Assembly: GCF_037975245.1 (NCBI RefSeq)
Contig: NC_092583.1
Location: forward strand, 9,462,764-9,522,763
DNA: 60,000 nt
Reading direction: 5' to 3'
DNA from: Apostichopus japonicus
Lineage: Eukaryota; Echinodermata; Holothuroidea; Aspidochirotida; Stichopodidae
Shown here: in pieces, positions 43,035 to 55,800 of the stretch
Layout of the letters: each line of letters opens with the position of its first letter
Position numbering within the stretch: the first letter of the stretch is position 1
The notes under the pieces: generated by a model
The model's input: only the letters and a program-made list of their open reading frames with translations
What the model was told of the DNA's origin: nothing
Databases searched by the model: none
Position numbers and translations under genes: made by a program

Positions 43035-43155
43035 ATTGAAAACGTAATGAGTTGAAAAATCCAGAACTGTGAAAAAATTTCCAGCCTCCCATCGGTATTC
43101 GAACCTGGGCCTCCCGCTTTATATGCGACACCCTAACCACTAGGCTATGGACAGC
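43035..43155 (-). mobile_element. tRNA-derived SINE, copy 2 (minus strand)
   Basis: Same head and body as copy 1: box A 'TAGCCTAGTGG' at 43137-43147, a mutated box B around 43094-43104, and the body word 'ggatttttcaactcatta'. It is more diverged. A TA tract (43161-43190) lies at its 5' side. Confidence 0.72.
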
Positions 43156-43190
43156 TATATGGGTATATATATATATATATATATATATAC

Positions 43191-43640
43191 TGCTGGACCA
43201 TAATTGTTAAGATGCTCCTATCCCCCCAATGGCCATTTGAATAAGTAACAGTGTCCTCACTATACACCCAGCAGCAGCAGCAGGACGAAGAAAGCAATTC
43301 AGCAGCTGGATTAAAGGTAGTCAGTATAGGCCCAAATTTATAGCACACTTATACAGTTGCTAGAAGTTTTCAAAAGGTAATTCCTGGAAGTCTTTACTCA
43401 CCAAAATTATTCTCAGAAATTTATAAAGGAACATACAAGATGAATGCATGTCCCAGTGAGGAAAATTTCCTCAAAGGTTGTAATAAAAACAGTTTAAGAA
43501 TTTTGACCAAAGGTGCCCATATTTGAATATAGATCTAGCATATTTGGGGCCAATACAGCATACTTTTAATTTATGAGGACTATCACTGATACTTCGCTGT
43601 CAGGTGAATAAGAAAATTTGTTACGTTATTCACCCAGTAT
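43191..43640. other. Intergenic, nothing recognised
   Basis: Non-coding. It contains a short 'cagcagcagcag' run at about 43270-43281. Confidence 0.35.
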
Positions 43641-44402
43641 CCAGTCAAACGTCCCTTTACCAAAACGTCCCAGCTTTTTTAAGACCAAATCGTCCCCGCT
43701 TTTTACCAGAACGTCCCCGCAGTCAAAAAGTCCCTGTGAGTCAAACGTCCCTGCTTTTATAATCAGTTGGAATGCAAGTGTGGATCGAATGTTTTTAGTT
43801 CAAATCAAAGAGTAAGGATAAGTATAGTTTAGGTTGAAAACACAGTTTTTAGGAGTGGGAAGTGCCGGTTTTGAGGGCGGAAACATTTTTGAGTACAATT
43901 TTCTGAGGTAAGATCATATAAATAGAAAAGGGAATGCAAGAGGGCTGTAGGGTAATAGGATTTTTTAAACACGAGTTGGTTTCTGAATGAATATATACGA
44001 TATTTAGGGAAGGGATGAATAAAAAAGATTTTCTTTTTGTTAACGTACAACAAGTTACTTTTGGAATATATACATGCCAGACGGACTGGATGAAAGTGAT
44101 ATATATTTTCCTACAGTACATACCTTTATTTTATTTTTCTTTATAGTGTATACCTTTTTCATACCAAATTTAATTAAACGTTATAGTCCTTCATGATTTA
44201 TTTAGCGCATGTAATCCAACTTGCATGCCGATAAGTTAGCCAAAGTTATAACTTAAAATTAATACATATTCACAACTGTGAATGAATGTGATAGACAGGG
44301 AGGTTTTGACTTACGGAGACATTTTGACCAACAGGGACGTTTTGACCAAAAGCAGGGACGTTTTGGTACAGGGACGTTTTGGTACGGGGACGTTTTGACT
44401 GG
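43641..44402. mobile_element. 762-bp element with inverted arrays of an AACGTCCC motif
   Basis: The left arm starts 'CCAGTCAAACGTCCC' and the right arm, complemented, starts 'CCAGTCAAAACGTCCCC'. Both continue with 'accaaaacgtccc'. The left arm (43641-43755) carries six close copies of 'aaaacgtcccyg'; the right arm (44310-44402) carries about five copies in the complementary orientation. The middle is AT-rich with no transposase. Just outside, 'attcacccagtatccag' (43629-43645) and 'attcacccagtagccag' (44408-44424) stand as direct repeats, the left one overlapping the arm. Confidence 0.72.
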
Positions 44403-44424
44403 TAAGCATTCACCCAGTAGCCAG

Positions 44425-46491
44425 ACGAACAAAGAGCTACTGCCTCGTGTTTCATCCAACAGACCTATGAATTAACAGGACTTGTTTCTTTATTCATCCA
44501 GCTGGTGAATAAAGAAGGAATTTTACTTTGGAAGCCACATGCACTGGCTCTAGATAAAAAATATATGGATATAATATAGACTTATAGGATTTTACCAAAT
44601 GCCTAACATATAGACCTTTACCTCTTGACAATGACATCAATAATCTCATTATTCACCTAGCCTAAACACATTAAAATTAATAACCCATTAACTTAATCTA
44701 GACTAGATAATACTGCCAGCATCCCTAGGCTAAGCCTTAGTTAAACCTAAGTACTGTACCAAATACTACCATGATGCCCAATCGTCCTACTGTATAAGGC
44801 CATGGCCAATGTCATCTGCTATTATCAGGTATGCGTACGTCAACCTTTTCCTAACTATTTAGTCTTGTTTTCACTGTAAATTTGATTAGGCCTTATGTTT
44901 GTAAGCCTAATGCCAATCGTAGACCTATAGTTATACGCCTGAGTCTAATGTAGCCTAAGCCCTAGCCATGTAGTTAATCTAACTCTTTTTGAAGTCAGTA
45001 CTAAGTTAGTTAGGCCTATAGCTTGAAATCCAACTTACGTCTTCACATCTTCTTCTCACGTCAGGCAAATCAAACCTTTGATTAACTGAACTGTACTTCG
45101 GCCGAGACTATATCTTGAATTTTAAGCGCCAAGAACTTCTCTTATCTTTTGGTAAAATATATATATTGCCAAACAACGTTACATTCTACTTTGGACCCAG
45201 AAGATTTACTTTGTCGTAATAGCGTATCTGGTAAGTGGTAGTCTTGTGACCATGTTCTATCTCCGATCATTGTCAGTCCGCTTAAGCTATATGCAATTGT
45301 AAACAAATGAACCCGGAGATCAGATTACGTCTTTTAGATTGTTGACATTGTGACTCTTGTTGCCAACCGCGATCCATAGCTTTTTCCGGCCAACTTTTCT
45401 TTTTATTACAGCGTGTAAGGACCACATGTATAACCGTATATATATCACAATAAAAAACTTTGAGTAGTGTGGTACTGGCTGATAAACTTTTTCAAACTTT
45501 CAATGGTCGACCCTGAAAAGTATCAACCGTGCTTCCGACAATGTTATGGTTCAGTGACGACTTTTCGTTCGCTTTTTGCTGTAGATTCAGCCGCATAATC
45601 TTTTCCCTTTCTTTTCAGAAGAGAAATCGACCGGTGTTTAGTTGGTATTCGCATTCCCATGCATCATTGGAGTAATAAGAGACCGCAACTACACTCTGGT
45701 GAAATTAAATTTATGATGATGTGCATAATTATTGAACACAATGCAAGTGGGGATTAGGGTATCTGAAATTTGCATTTTCGGTCATTTAGGCCTACTCATC
45801 ATAGCCCAACGCACTACCGTAGCGTACAAGGCCTTTGTCAAGGTCGAGTATTCCCAAAAGGCAACGTGGTATACTGTAGCATTGTTCATGAAGCTAGGGT
45901 CAAAGCAATCTTCATTGTATGTGTCGCCAAAAGGTCAACTTGGCTATTCGAGTTTGAAGAATAGTACGAATACAATTTCAGTGTTTCTTGACGTCACTAT
46001 AAGTGTGGTAAATAATCCGCATAGGACTATAGGATTTATGTATCTCAAAGTGTGTGTGTGTGGTGTTGGGGGGGTGGGTACAGAGGCTCTGATATGAGGC
46101 GAAAACAACTTAGTTCCTTCAAAACATGCGGACAACGTTGATACTCTGCACAAATCGACAACTTTATTTTTTTTTTTTTTTTCACAATTATAGGACACGT
46201 CAGCCTACGAAAATGGCCGGGGACTCTTTAATTACCAAAATCTGCGTTTTCAAAATCTGAGGGGTGCATGTGTATTCCCCAATTCATGAAATAGGCCTCA
46301 TACTTCGGCCATCCTTAATTATGGCGAGGAGTAATAAAGTATTCTTCTATAAAATGGTGAGGCTCTCCAATTGTTTTCAATTCAACATTGTAGCAAACAG
46401 GGAAAAGAGACTGTGATTGAAATAATCGTGCTTCGCGACCTTCGACCACTTGTGTAAGTCAATTAAGTTCCTAAAATAGTCGGGTTAAAGT
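44425..46491. other. Intergenic, nothing recognised
   Basis: AT-rich non-coding DNA. There is a TG run at about 46048-46070 and a T run at 46166-46182. Some frames exceed 100 codons by chance, but none shows a domain. Confidence 0.35.
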
Positions 46492-46792
46492 CAGGCGCGT
46501 AGCCAAGGTGGGGGGGGGGGCGAAGGGGCAGCCGCCCCCCCCCCCCCCCCTTGAGCATACTTTTTTTTTTTAATGTTTTTATGATATCGCTAGTATTTTC
46601 AAAAGAGAAAATGCTAAGATGCAACTTACAAGGCCTGGGAAGTGCCTTTTCCAGCGATCTGGGGGGCATTCTAAGCCAAAATTTTCTTGTACGCTTCGCG
46701 CCAACTCATGGTGGCGCTATACGCTCAGATAGTTTTCAATGCCGAATCTACAGTTTCGCCCCTCCCTTGGCAAATTCCTGGCTACGCGCCTG
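46492..46792 (+). mobile_element. hAT-type MITE, family A copy 2
   Basis: It aligns along its whole length with 18155-18443, with the same ends 'CAGGCGCGTAGCCAAGG' and complement 'CAGGCGCGTAGCCAGG'. It has a perfect 8-bp duplication 'gttaaagt' at 46484-46491 and 46793-46800. It is slightly longer because of G and C runs near the left end. Confidence 0.92.
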
Positions 46793-46965
46793 GTTAAAGT
46801 ATAAGTCTGAGTGATTCCATCAAACATGTGAATTTTTGCCTTCTTCCTTTTTCCAAAATGTCAAATTGATTGCTTAAAATACTGAACTGTAGTTGAACTG
46901 TAAGTTAAACTAGAAGTATCATAGATCTAAAAGAACGTACTACAAACTCGTGACTTCATTTGAGG

Positions 46966-47032
46966 GAGGCGGGAGGGGAGGGGGAGGAGAGGGGGAGGGG
47001 AGGGGGAGGGGAGGAGGGGGAGGAGGAGGGAA
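46966..47032 (+). repeat. Purine-only G-rich tract
   Basis: About 65 bases built almost only of G and A with many runs of four to five G ('ggggaggggagggggagg'). Such sequence can form triplex or G-quadruplex DNA on the plus strand. Confidence 0.9.
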
Positions 47033-47574
47033 TGACTTGTGTTGTAGATGGGTTGAAGTTCGTATAATTCTGCACGATTTTGATGGTTACGAACAATCAT
47101 TCCAGCAACAACAGTTGTAACAACTCCGTAAGTTTGAACAAAGACTTCAGTTTTATATGCACCATAATATTCAATAGTTTAACATCATTAGCAGCGTACA
47201 TTTTACATAGGCTAGCTCAATAAATGATCAAGCCTCGCCATCTCATAGAAACATAACGAATATTCGCTTTCATTCAATCAGCGTTCGTTAAATGATAGAT
47301 TTGTGATACAGATATACGGAATGTAAAAAAAACACTGCAGTCACGTAGGCTATAGGAGCCCCAATGGCATGCACAGGATTTGAAAGGTGGGGCCCCTGGA
47401 AATCACAAATTCCCCGGATTTGATTTATGTAGGGGCTCAACTTTGACGGGAGGGAATACATAAAAGAGGGGTTATGACCCTGGGGTTATTGAAGGCGACT
47501 CCCAAGTAGAAAGGTGTGCGGGTTCTTCCTCAGAAAAATATATGAACTTTGAGACGTCAAGTGCTGCATTCTGG

Positions 47575-47683
<109 letters not shown>

Positions 47684-50377
47684 TATAAATTTAGTTTATA
47701 ATTAGCTCTAAACGCAATGTTGTGTTCATAAATACGCTAGATTTTCTTCTATGAAGTTTAAAAGGGGTGTACACCCGTATATCATGCTCTAATCCTTCTC
47801 CAGCTGATTGTAAAAATTCCCCAGACTGAGCCATCTTCCCCGAATGGAATGTGGGGGACCCTAGACTGCCTATTCTACCCCGGTCAACGCCCCACCCCCC
47901 CCCCCACCTTCCCTGCCACCTCTTTGTGCAGGCCGCTGAGATGCCTGGGGAAAACGCTGAATATGAAACTTACGAAGCTAATCAGACGAAAATAGAGGGC
48001 GATATAGCGATATTCAGTCTCTATTTACGGCTCTGATTCAGTCCAGAGCCGAGAGAGTTTGGCCAAACTCTCTATATATATACGTCTCTGATTCAGTCGG
48101 TTCCGTTTCATTGTGCATTTATATTTGAAAAGTACGCAAATCCTACCATCATTAACGGTATATGTGAAAAGTGATATAAATGTCAAGAAAAACTGTCCCT
48201 AACAGTTAAGTTAAGTTAAGTTAAGTGTAACTTTTTCCATTTAAATTAAGGAGATATGATTTAATGTTCCTTCACACATATAGTATAGTGAACAGAATGA
48301 TTTTAAGCCTTTGTTCAAGCTTATCCCAAGTCTCATTGGAAACATAAAAAGAAGATAAATGAGAAAGACAAAGGTTTCAGATCTGTGGGACTATGTCATC
48401 ACAAATTTACAAAATGGCAACCCCCAGTACACGACTTTGTCAGTATGCGTAACTATGGACAAACAATAGAAAAGGCAGTAGGCATTGTAAATAAGAAATC
48501 TGAAGTGTGTTTTTTAAGTCACGTTAAATTTCAGTGACGTCATGGAACCACTTATATGATCTCAAGCAAAATGGACTTTCCAAATTGTACCAATTCCAAA
48601 ATGAGCTTAAAGAATTTTAAATAGGGCAGCCACTGGTTACTATCTATTGTTGGCCTTCTACCGCATACATTGAGTTACTGCTTATTGCGTCATAAACTAA
48701 TTTGCCTTTCAGCCAATTATCAATCAATGTGGGTGGACTACTGAGCTTAGCACAAACTTATCAACTCAACTCAGCTCTCCAGAAACCACACAGACAGGAA
48801 GACATAATTATGACCTAAAATACACCCCCCCCCCCCACCTTGACGGCAAAGCGGTTTGCTTTGGGTCTCTGGAACACATAAATAATACAACTGTTTGCCA
48901 AACCACAACCCCCCTCCCCCAAAGGCCTCCTGCCACCCAGTGCCCTACGTCCATGCTACGCCTCTGATTTTAAGATTAGGCCAACCTTTCCAGAAGAAAA
49001 TTTATTATGAAATTACCAGTTTTAAAATTGTGAGCCAAAAAGTACACTTTTTGAGATAAAATGTTAGAAATTTCGAGGCAAAAAACAAACGCGATTACTA
49101 TGCCCCCTACCCCCCCCCCCCTTAACCGGCTAAGAGAAGCAAATCCACGCACGTGCATGTAAAACTAAATATTTTAACATTAGTGGATCAGACTGTGGGG
49201 CAGGGAGGGGGAAGGGAATTAAGTGGGAGCAGACGGCTTACCCACCAACAATTATTGTGTTAAAAATGGTAATTCTTCTACTTCTTTTGTATATCCGTCC
49301 GCGTATTTCAATTTACGCATGTCCGAGTCGAACGATGGAACCGGTTATAAATGTTTATGGTTTTGCGTTTGCAACACATATTTCAAATGATGGATGGAAG
49401 CAGATGTTGAGTTTCTATTGCATATAGTCTAAGGAATAAGGTAAACAAACATTAGTGCCATTTATGCTTCAACATTGCCATTTATGCTGTTCCAGTGATG
49501 GTAATATGGACTGTTCAGTGTAGGCCTATACATGTACTGAGGATATACGGTGTTTTCATAAATTCTAATATCTCACCCAAAACATTTGCTTTTTAACTTC
49601 ATTTGAAGAAACAAAAGATTATGATTGGATGACATCCATAACCATTTGTCCTCGGCAAATCTGTCAATGCATTATAGAATCATTTCTGATGTGACTTTTT
49701 GTTATCGTTGGCTCTTATAGCTGCTGCAGGCTACTAATGTTGGCTCTTATCGTTGACTAGCTATATGCATGTATAATCACATGCAATCTAATGTTTGCAT
49801 GTTCAGGTTTGTTTGCATCTGAGGAAGTGAAGACCTGATGTGGTTTTTCTGCTAGACTAAGTTGTTCAGTCACTTTAATCAGATGTTTAAGGACATTTCT
49901 ATGAAAGTTAAAAGTGCCACCAGCAGCTAGGGGCGTAACCACCTGTACTTCGAAGGGGGCTTTGACCACCAGAATAAAATCAAGGGGGGCTCAACCGCCC
50001 CCCTTCCCTCACAGGCAGACAGAATATTACCATGAAAACCCAAGTACACATACATAAATGTACAACATGATTGTGCGGTACAACTTAAAACAGTTCAAGT
50101 GAAAACTTTTCAATATTTTTCCCAAAAGTTGCCAAATATAGCACCATTTCGCTTCTAAGCACTCTCCATTTTACCAAAATTCCTCAACGAAAATTCGGAC
50201 CCTCCCCCCCCCCAATCCCCCTTAGAACATTTTAGACAGTTGAAGTTTTCAAACCTCACAAAATCGGGGGTATTCACGAGAGATTTGTCCCTTCCCTCTA
50301 ACCAAAAAAAAAATCGAAAGCAAATGATATAAAGCCACCACCAACTTGAGTCAGGATAAAATGCGACTCACTTTGAG
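47684..50377. other. Intergenic, several decayed C-rich elements
   Basis: No gene. A perfect 22-bp palindrome 'agagagtttggcc...' lies at 48052-48073, 'gttaa' repeats four times at about 48205-48225, and C runs surrounded by 'ctacgcctctg' or 'aggggcgtaaccacc' words (about 48825-48970 and 49925-50000) look like decayed MITEs. Confidence 0.4.
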
Positions 50378-50586
50378 CACCCAGTTGGGACAATTTTTTA
50401 TCTATACTGTGGTGTCAAATCCCGCTTCAGAGCGCTCGTATTGTCAGTACGAGCAGTATGAATATCATGTTTCTATCAGATCCATGTTAGGAACTGTTTG
50501 TACTGTCAATACCAGTGCTTTGAGAGCATGATATTGGAGTACAGTTTAGAGAGGTATTAGCATTACGAAATTGTCCCAACTGGCTG
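50378..50586. mobile_element. 209-bp non-autonomous element, copy B, in the globin 3' region
   Basis: It aligns along its whole length with 11553-11761. The ends 'CACCCAGTTGGGACAATTT' and complement 'CAGCCAGTTGGGACAATTT' are inverted repeats. The direct repeat 'ctttgag' flanks it at 50371-50377 and 50587-50593 (seven bases visible). It starts only about 25 bases after the globin stop codon, so it probably lies in that gene's 3' untranslated region. Confidence 0.8.
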
Positions 50587-50611
50587 CTTTGAGAGATGAT
50601 TCATGAAATAA

Positions 50612-50788
50612 TCATCCTTTAAGCGACGACTCGCTCCTTTCTGTGGCTAATTTATCAATTTCAGCATATTTATCCAGTATGATGTTTTCCATGATAACGT
50701 AAGCTTTCAACCACGCCCCTTTCGTCGCAGAGTCGAATTTCGCTCCCAGTTCTTCACTGAAAACCTCCATTAGGACTTGCCCGAGGAG
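50612..50788 (-). CDS. Globin gene, exon 4 (end of helix G, helix H)
   Basis: 177 bases, acceptor 'tctttcttcaaag', phase 0. It encodes 58 residues starting '[15 protein letters not shown]' with 'AWLKAY' in helix H, and a polar tail ending 'ESSLKG' before TGA (50614-50612). Confidence 0.9.
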   Translation of the reverse strand, partial: LLGQVLMEVFSEELGAKFDSATKGAWLKAYVIMENIILDKYAEIDKLATERSESSLKG

Positions 50789-52825
50789 CTTTGAAGAAAG
50801 AGGAAGATACGACAGAATTATCAGTTATCTTTGCATGGTAGGTATAAATTTATATATAATATGCACCATTTCATAATTTCATTTAGAGTTTAGTAATTGC
50901 GACGAAAGTTTAATGACACGCAGAGGCGTTGAGAGCCATGGCTCGGACTCGGGAACAATTATGACCCACTTTTTGTAACTCTTCATTTTTCCTTAAGTAA
51001 ATTATGAACATGAGAATACATTATTCTTCATCCCATTTTCCAAAACCCTTCCATATTTCCATATTTCCGTGATCCCCTAATTGATCATAGGCCCCGGGGT
51101 TGTTAAACCTCTGACCTCCAACCAGCCCCCCCCCCCTCCCCCATTCTTAACAACCTTCTCTCTCGTCAGGTGTAACAACCATCACCACTCTTTGTAAAAA
51201 CCTTTGCTGAAGCAGTGTGTCTTTTCACAAATATTTGAATTTAAGGACACTTCACATCATAATAAGTAACAGCGAAATCTGAAGAGAATTTGCATCATAA
51301 AGTTGGGCCCATCTGAACCTCTTGAATCACCGACGCACGAGATTTTCCTAAAGCTGCTCTCCAAAGGCATTAAAATTGACTCAGATTGCCGAACTTTCCC
51401 ACATTAAGCGTAATGCACTGTATTATTATTAATCCACTTCAGCATCTCAATTTACCACAAAGGAACTTTAGTTTGAATCCATATTAAGTGTTACGTATAA
51501 AAAGGAATTCTTTTTTTAGTGACAGTTCAAGTTAAGCCTATGCATGATTTCTGCTCTAAAAAGTGCTGACTTGTAGCTTTGGAATTTAAGCTCGCCTACG
51601 TCTCCGGCGTTACAAGGTTAATTAAGTTTCTCCTTTGATAAAGTTAGTTCTTCAAATATGGCCGCGGCTGCAAATCATTTTCAAACGAGTCAAGCACTTC
51701 CAAGTGAACCGTAAAGGTAAAGCAAACTACTCTCCAACAGCGAGAAACATTTGAGCAAATCTATGTCCATCATTCTCTTTATAGGTTTACCGTATACGCA
51801 GAGCACAAGAAGATGTGAAACGTTTAGGCCTATACTTGTGTTGAACTGTATGACGTGATAGGCGCAAAATTAATTTTGATATGTTTGTAGGTCGTTAAAA
51901 ATCAACAGAATAAATCGGAATAACTTATAAAAGCATATAATTAGAACTCATAAGTTTCATTTTTCTTGAACTGAAGCATATCAAAATTAAAATATTGCCT
52001 AAATTCATCCTTTCAGAAATATTAACTGCACATATGACACCTACATACGAGTGAAGTGCCATAGGGCTTATATTAGAGGGCAGTGTTTAAAACGAGTACT
52101 CAGAGCCGTATATAGAGATACGGCTCTGCGAGTACTCAGAGCCGTATATTTAGATACGGCTCTGCGAGTACCGACTCGAGTCACCAAAGTTTTAAGTAAA
52201 GTTACTCGAAGAAGTTCGCTACGCCCACCCCCCCCCCACACACACCTTACCCCCCCCCCCCCCAACCATAGAACTGATAGAATCAATGACTCGAGTCAGA
52301 AAAATCACTGACCAATGACTCGACTGTAGAATGGAAATGCAGACTCGTTGCATCTCTGCAATAAGAAACCTCAATTTAATGAGAATACGAGCACATCTTC
52401 CAAGTCGGAGGGTATAAGAACGGGGATGTAATCTCCCCATGCCCCCCCCCCCCTTGTCTTTCCGCAAAACCAACCACCTTCTCCCACGCAGCAATAACAT
52501 CTATGCATCCACTATCCCGAATAAGCCTTTGTTCTGACTTACGTCATAATGCGCTTTCTCAACCTTGTGGATAACATGTGTTCTTGCTACATTGTTGAAC
52601 ATCTCAGATAAGATTTCCTCTTCATCGATTTGCTCAACGAGAGTGTTAAGTGAAGCCATTACTCTGAGAGCGTGGGCTTTCATCTTGCGATGTGTCTTCA
52701 AGTCTTCCAGTGGGATCCCTCGAAGCTGCTCAAATAAGTCTTGTGAAGATGGGTTTTGTATAAACAGCCTATATAATATCAAGAAAATGAAAGCAAAACA
52801 CATTTATATATAATTGTATATATAT

Positions 52826-52892
<67 letters not shown>

Positions 52893-55800
52893 CGAAGGCT
52901 CTTAAAGCCGCGATCGTACACATTTTGGCATTATTGCATCGAATGAGAGAAACCTGGACGGTACGAATCTCGTCAAATAACCGATTTATTTTTTTCTTTC
53001 TTCTTACCTAACCTACAGCAGTTAGCTAGTAAAAATTTGGTCACGTTTGGAACGGAAAGCATGCGTCCTACTAATATTGTAATCTCGACCAAAACAATAA
53101 TAAAGACCGGAACAACCTTTATTTAGGTTTGATTTTACCATTCGCTCTATCGCTGTGAATTGGTGAACATTTCTTTCAGAAAAGTACATCATCGCGTGAT
53201 TGTGTGGTTAGTTATACTACACACCACAGTACCGAAAAAAATAAGATATATTTGCATACAATAATCGGGACAAAATGGTATTGCCATTAGCTGGTAAGAG
53301 TTATTCAGGAGAAGAGAAAATAGAAGTTTGATGGGTTTACAAAATTTCCGACAAACGCTTGTTCTAGAGAAGTATACGGATTGTCAACATATCCATTATG
53401 AATTCGGATATAACTCGTCACCCCACCTCCCGACCGCCACTCACCCCGTCCCCTACCCCCCATCATGTTTTCTACAATATAGGATATCGTTGTATATACA
53501 AATTCACAGATACAGGGTCTAACTTGAGTTGCATAGTTTCTCCATAGAAGATTTCAATGGTATATGTCATGTGTGCAGTGGCGGACTGGCCACACGGGCA
53601 TCATATTGGGCAATGTTGCGGTGGGCAGGTGGGCTGGGGAGCCTGGTAGTTAATGCAATACAGACGGGCTGTGTAGAAATATATTTTTAACTGTGGGAAT
53701 CAGCTCATCAAATCACCATGTTAGTTATATATGTTAGTTCGTAACAAAAGATCGTGCTATTGGCAACCGGTCCGTCCGTGTTAATGGACTTTATTTAGGT
53801 TTTTTTCCCCATTTCTTTTCAAGCATGTTGTCACTAAATGCTTGAAACACTAAATAAAAAATCCAGTCTCAAAAACATATATTTTGGTGAATATTTGTTT
53901 ACGTTTTTAACTTTTCTCTGTTTAATCAAGTGTTGCTTCTGGAAAATTATTTTGGGGTCTTTTTTAAAGAATTATTGTAACCTACAAAATTGAGAAATAA
54001 ATAGCACCATTTGGCATCTAGGCATTCCTTAACTTCAAAAAAAAAATCAATCCCTCCCCTTAGACCTCTCCCCCAGGACAGCGATTACAATGTAAGTCTC
54101 ATATCAAAGAACAATGGGCCGGTCTTAGGTGAAAAATGCCCGGGTCTGTTTTGAGACCCAGTCAGCCCCTGCCTGTGTGTGTTCTCAAAGTGAATGGAGC
54201 GGTGTACTAAGTTGCACGACGTTGGTTACAATAGTAACCGTGCTTACATCGTATACGTCGTCCTTTTGAAACTTTCTTCACCCTGTAATCAATCACTTTA
54301 GTTATTGTTGATAAGGTCGAGGGTATTCCAATTTCCAACACAATTGTAATTGTGTTATGAACCCATACAAGTATATTAAAAGGTGTATATCTTACTTGAT
54401 AAAAACGTTTACCCCAAAGACCTTTTTGTTCTTCAAAGCTTGTTCCCATGACGACCTGATCAAATTCTTCTCGACTTCGGACAATTGTGCAGTGTCTAAA
54501 AGGTGACAAATGGTAAGACAATTGATAAAAAGTATAGTAAATGTTAATATTGTACGATAAAGAAAATGGAACTGCGATTTTCAACAGTTAGCCATAAATA
54601 CGTATATGGTTAACGCTGTATTTGCGGTTTCGGCCAGTATAAAAGGTCTTATATTTGTTAATTCGTATACTATCGTATCATTACAAACAACATTATAATT
54701 ATCTAAGTATATTTAACGTTTGAAGTATATGTTTTTTCTGCGCGAGAATGCATAGGAAATAAGTTAACCCAACTTAAATTTCTGAAACCAACTGAATCAT
54801 ACAATAATTCGATTAGGATTTCTATACTGTTCTTCCATTGGTATGCCTCCTAAACTGAGAGCTGTTTCTTATATATTAAGTTCAGAACTTAAACCACGGT
54901 TCACGCAGCGGTGAGTAACAACAGGGGATTGAGAGGGCGAGCCCCGGTGCCGGACCCTAAGCTTAAATTTTTTTTTTTAATGTTAAAGAGGTGAATAATC
55001 GGTTATAGCACCAAATAAGTTAAACTATATCCTCACTCAAAATGGGTACATGGTATGAAAAAAAGAAACCTGACCCAGGCGAATGATTCCTCTATAGAGA
55101 CCCCATATTATCCTTGGTCGTCCCAGGGGCGTCGATCATAAGGGGGAAATGGGGACATGTCCCCCACTTTCTGACGGGTGGGGTACTTAAAATCAAATGC
55201 CCCCCACCCCATGTTTAGTGACTGACTCGTATAGGCGCTAGGCCTATCAGGCTCATTACGACTCGTGTATATCTCAAAGAAGGAGCTACAACATGTGTGC
55301 TATGAGATTTATGAGAACTATGGATTTCATTTATAGCGTAAATAAAATGAGGAACCGCGCCCATACACCGCTGAGATTATATGCTAAGCCAGCAGATGAT
55401 GAAAGCCCGCAGCATTCGCTAATATCCTTTTCCAGTATATTATTTGTCATAGTTTTACAGTATGTTGTATTATCACGTAACAGCAATATAACACTATAGG
55501 CCTATATAAATTATATTGTGCATTTAGTTTGGTTAAAAATGCCACGCGTGATAGTTCTGAATTGTTTTTGAGATAATTATACATTTCATAAGTGTATTGA
55601 GATAGATATACATTTTTGGTGCTATGCCTGGATGCTAAGCTGCTAGTCATGTTGTCGTCATAACCATGTTGATCATTATACCTCAAGTTCTGGTTTAGTA
55701 TAGTTGCGTATACGTATGTTCACAAAATATGTTATTTGTGATTAAGTTAACTGATGCCAAAAGTACAGGGCCGTACCATAGTGTGTGCTATGTACGTCGC

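Noticed and set aside
45732-46097. 121-codon plus-strand frame
   Set aside because: No domain, its end runs into a TG-rich simple repeat, and no splice context was found.
52543-52768. Loss of the invariant Phe CD1 in the globin
   Set aside because: A first alignment put Leu58 at CD1. Counting six residues from Pro C2 (Pro49) places Phe55 at CD1, so the residue is conserved.
54207-54584. 125-codon minus-strand frame overlapping globin exon 2
   Set aside because: It is in a different frame from the real exon. The exon frame shows globin helices A and B with correct splice phases, and this one shows nothing.
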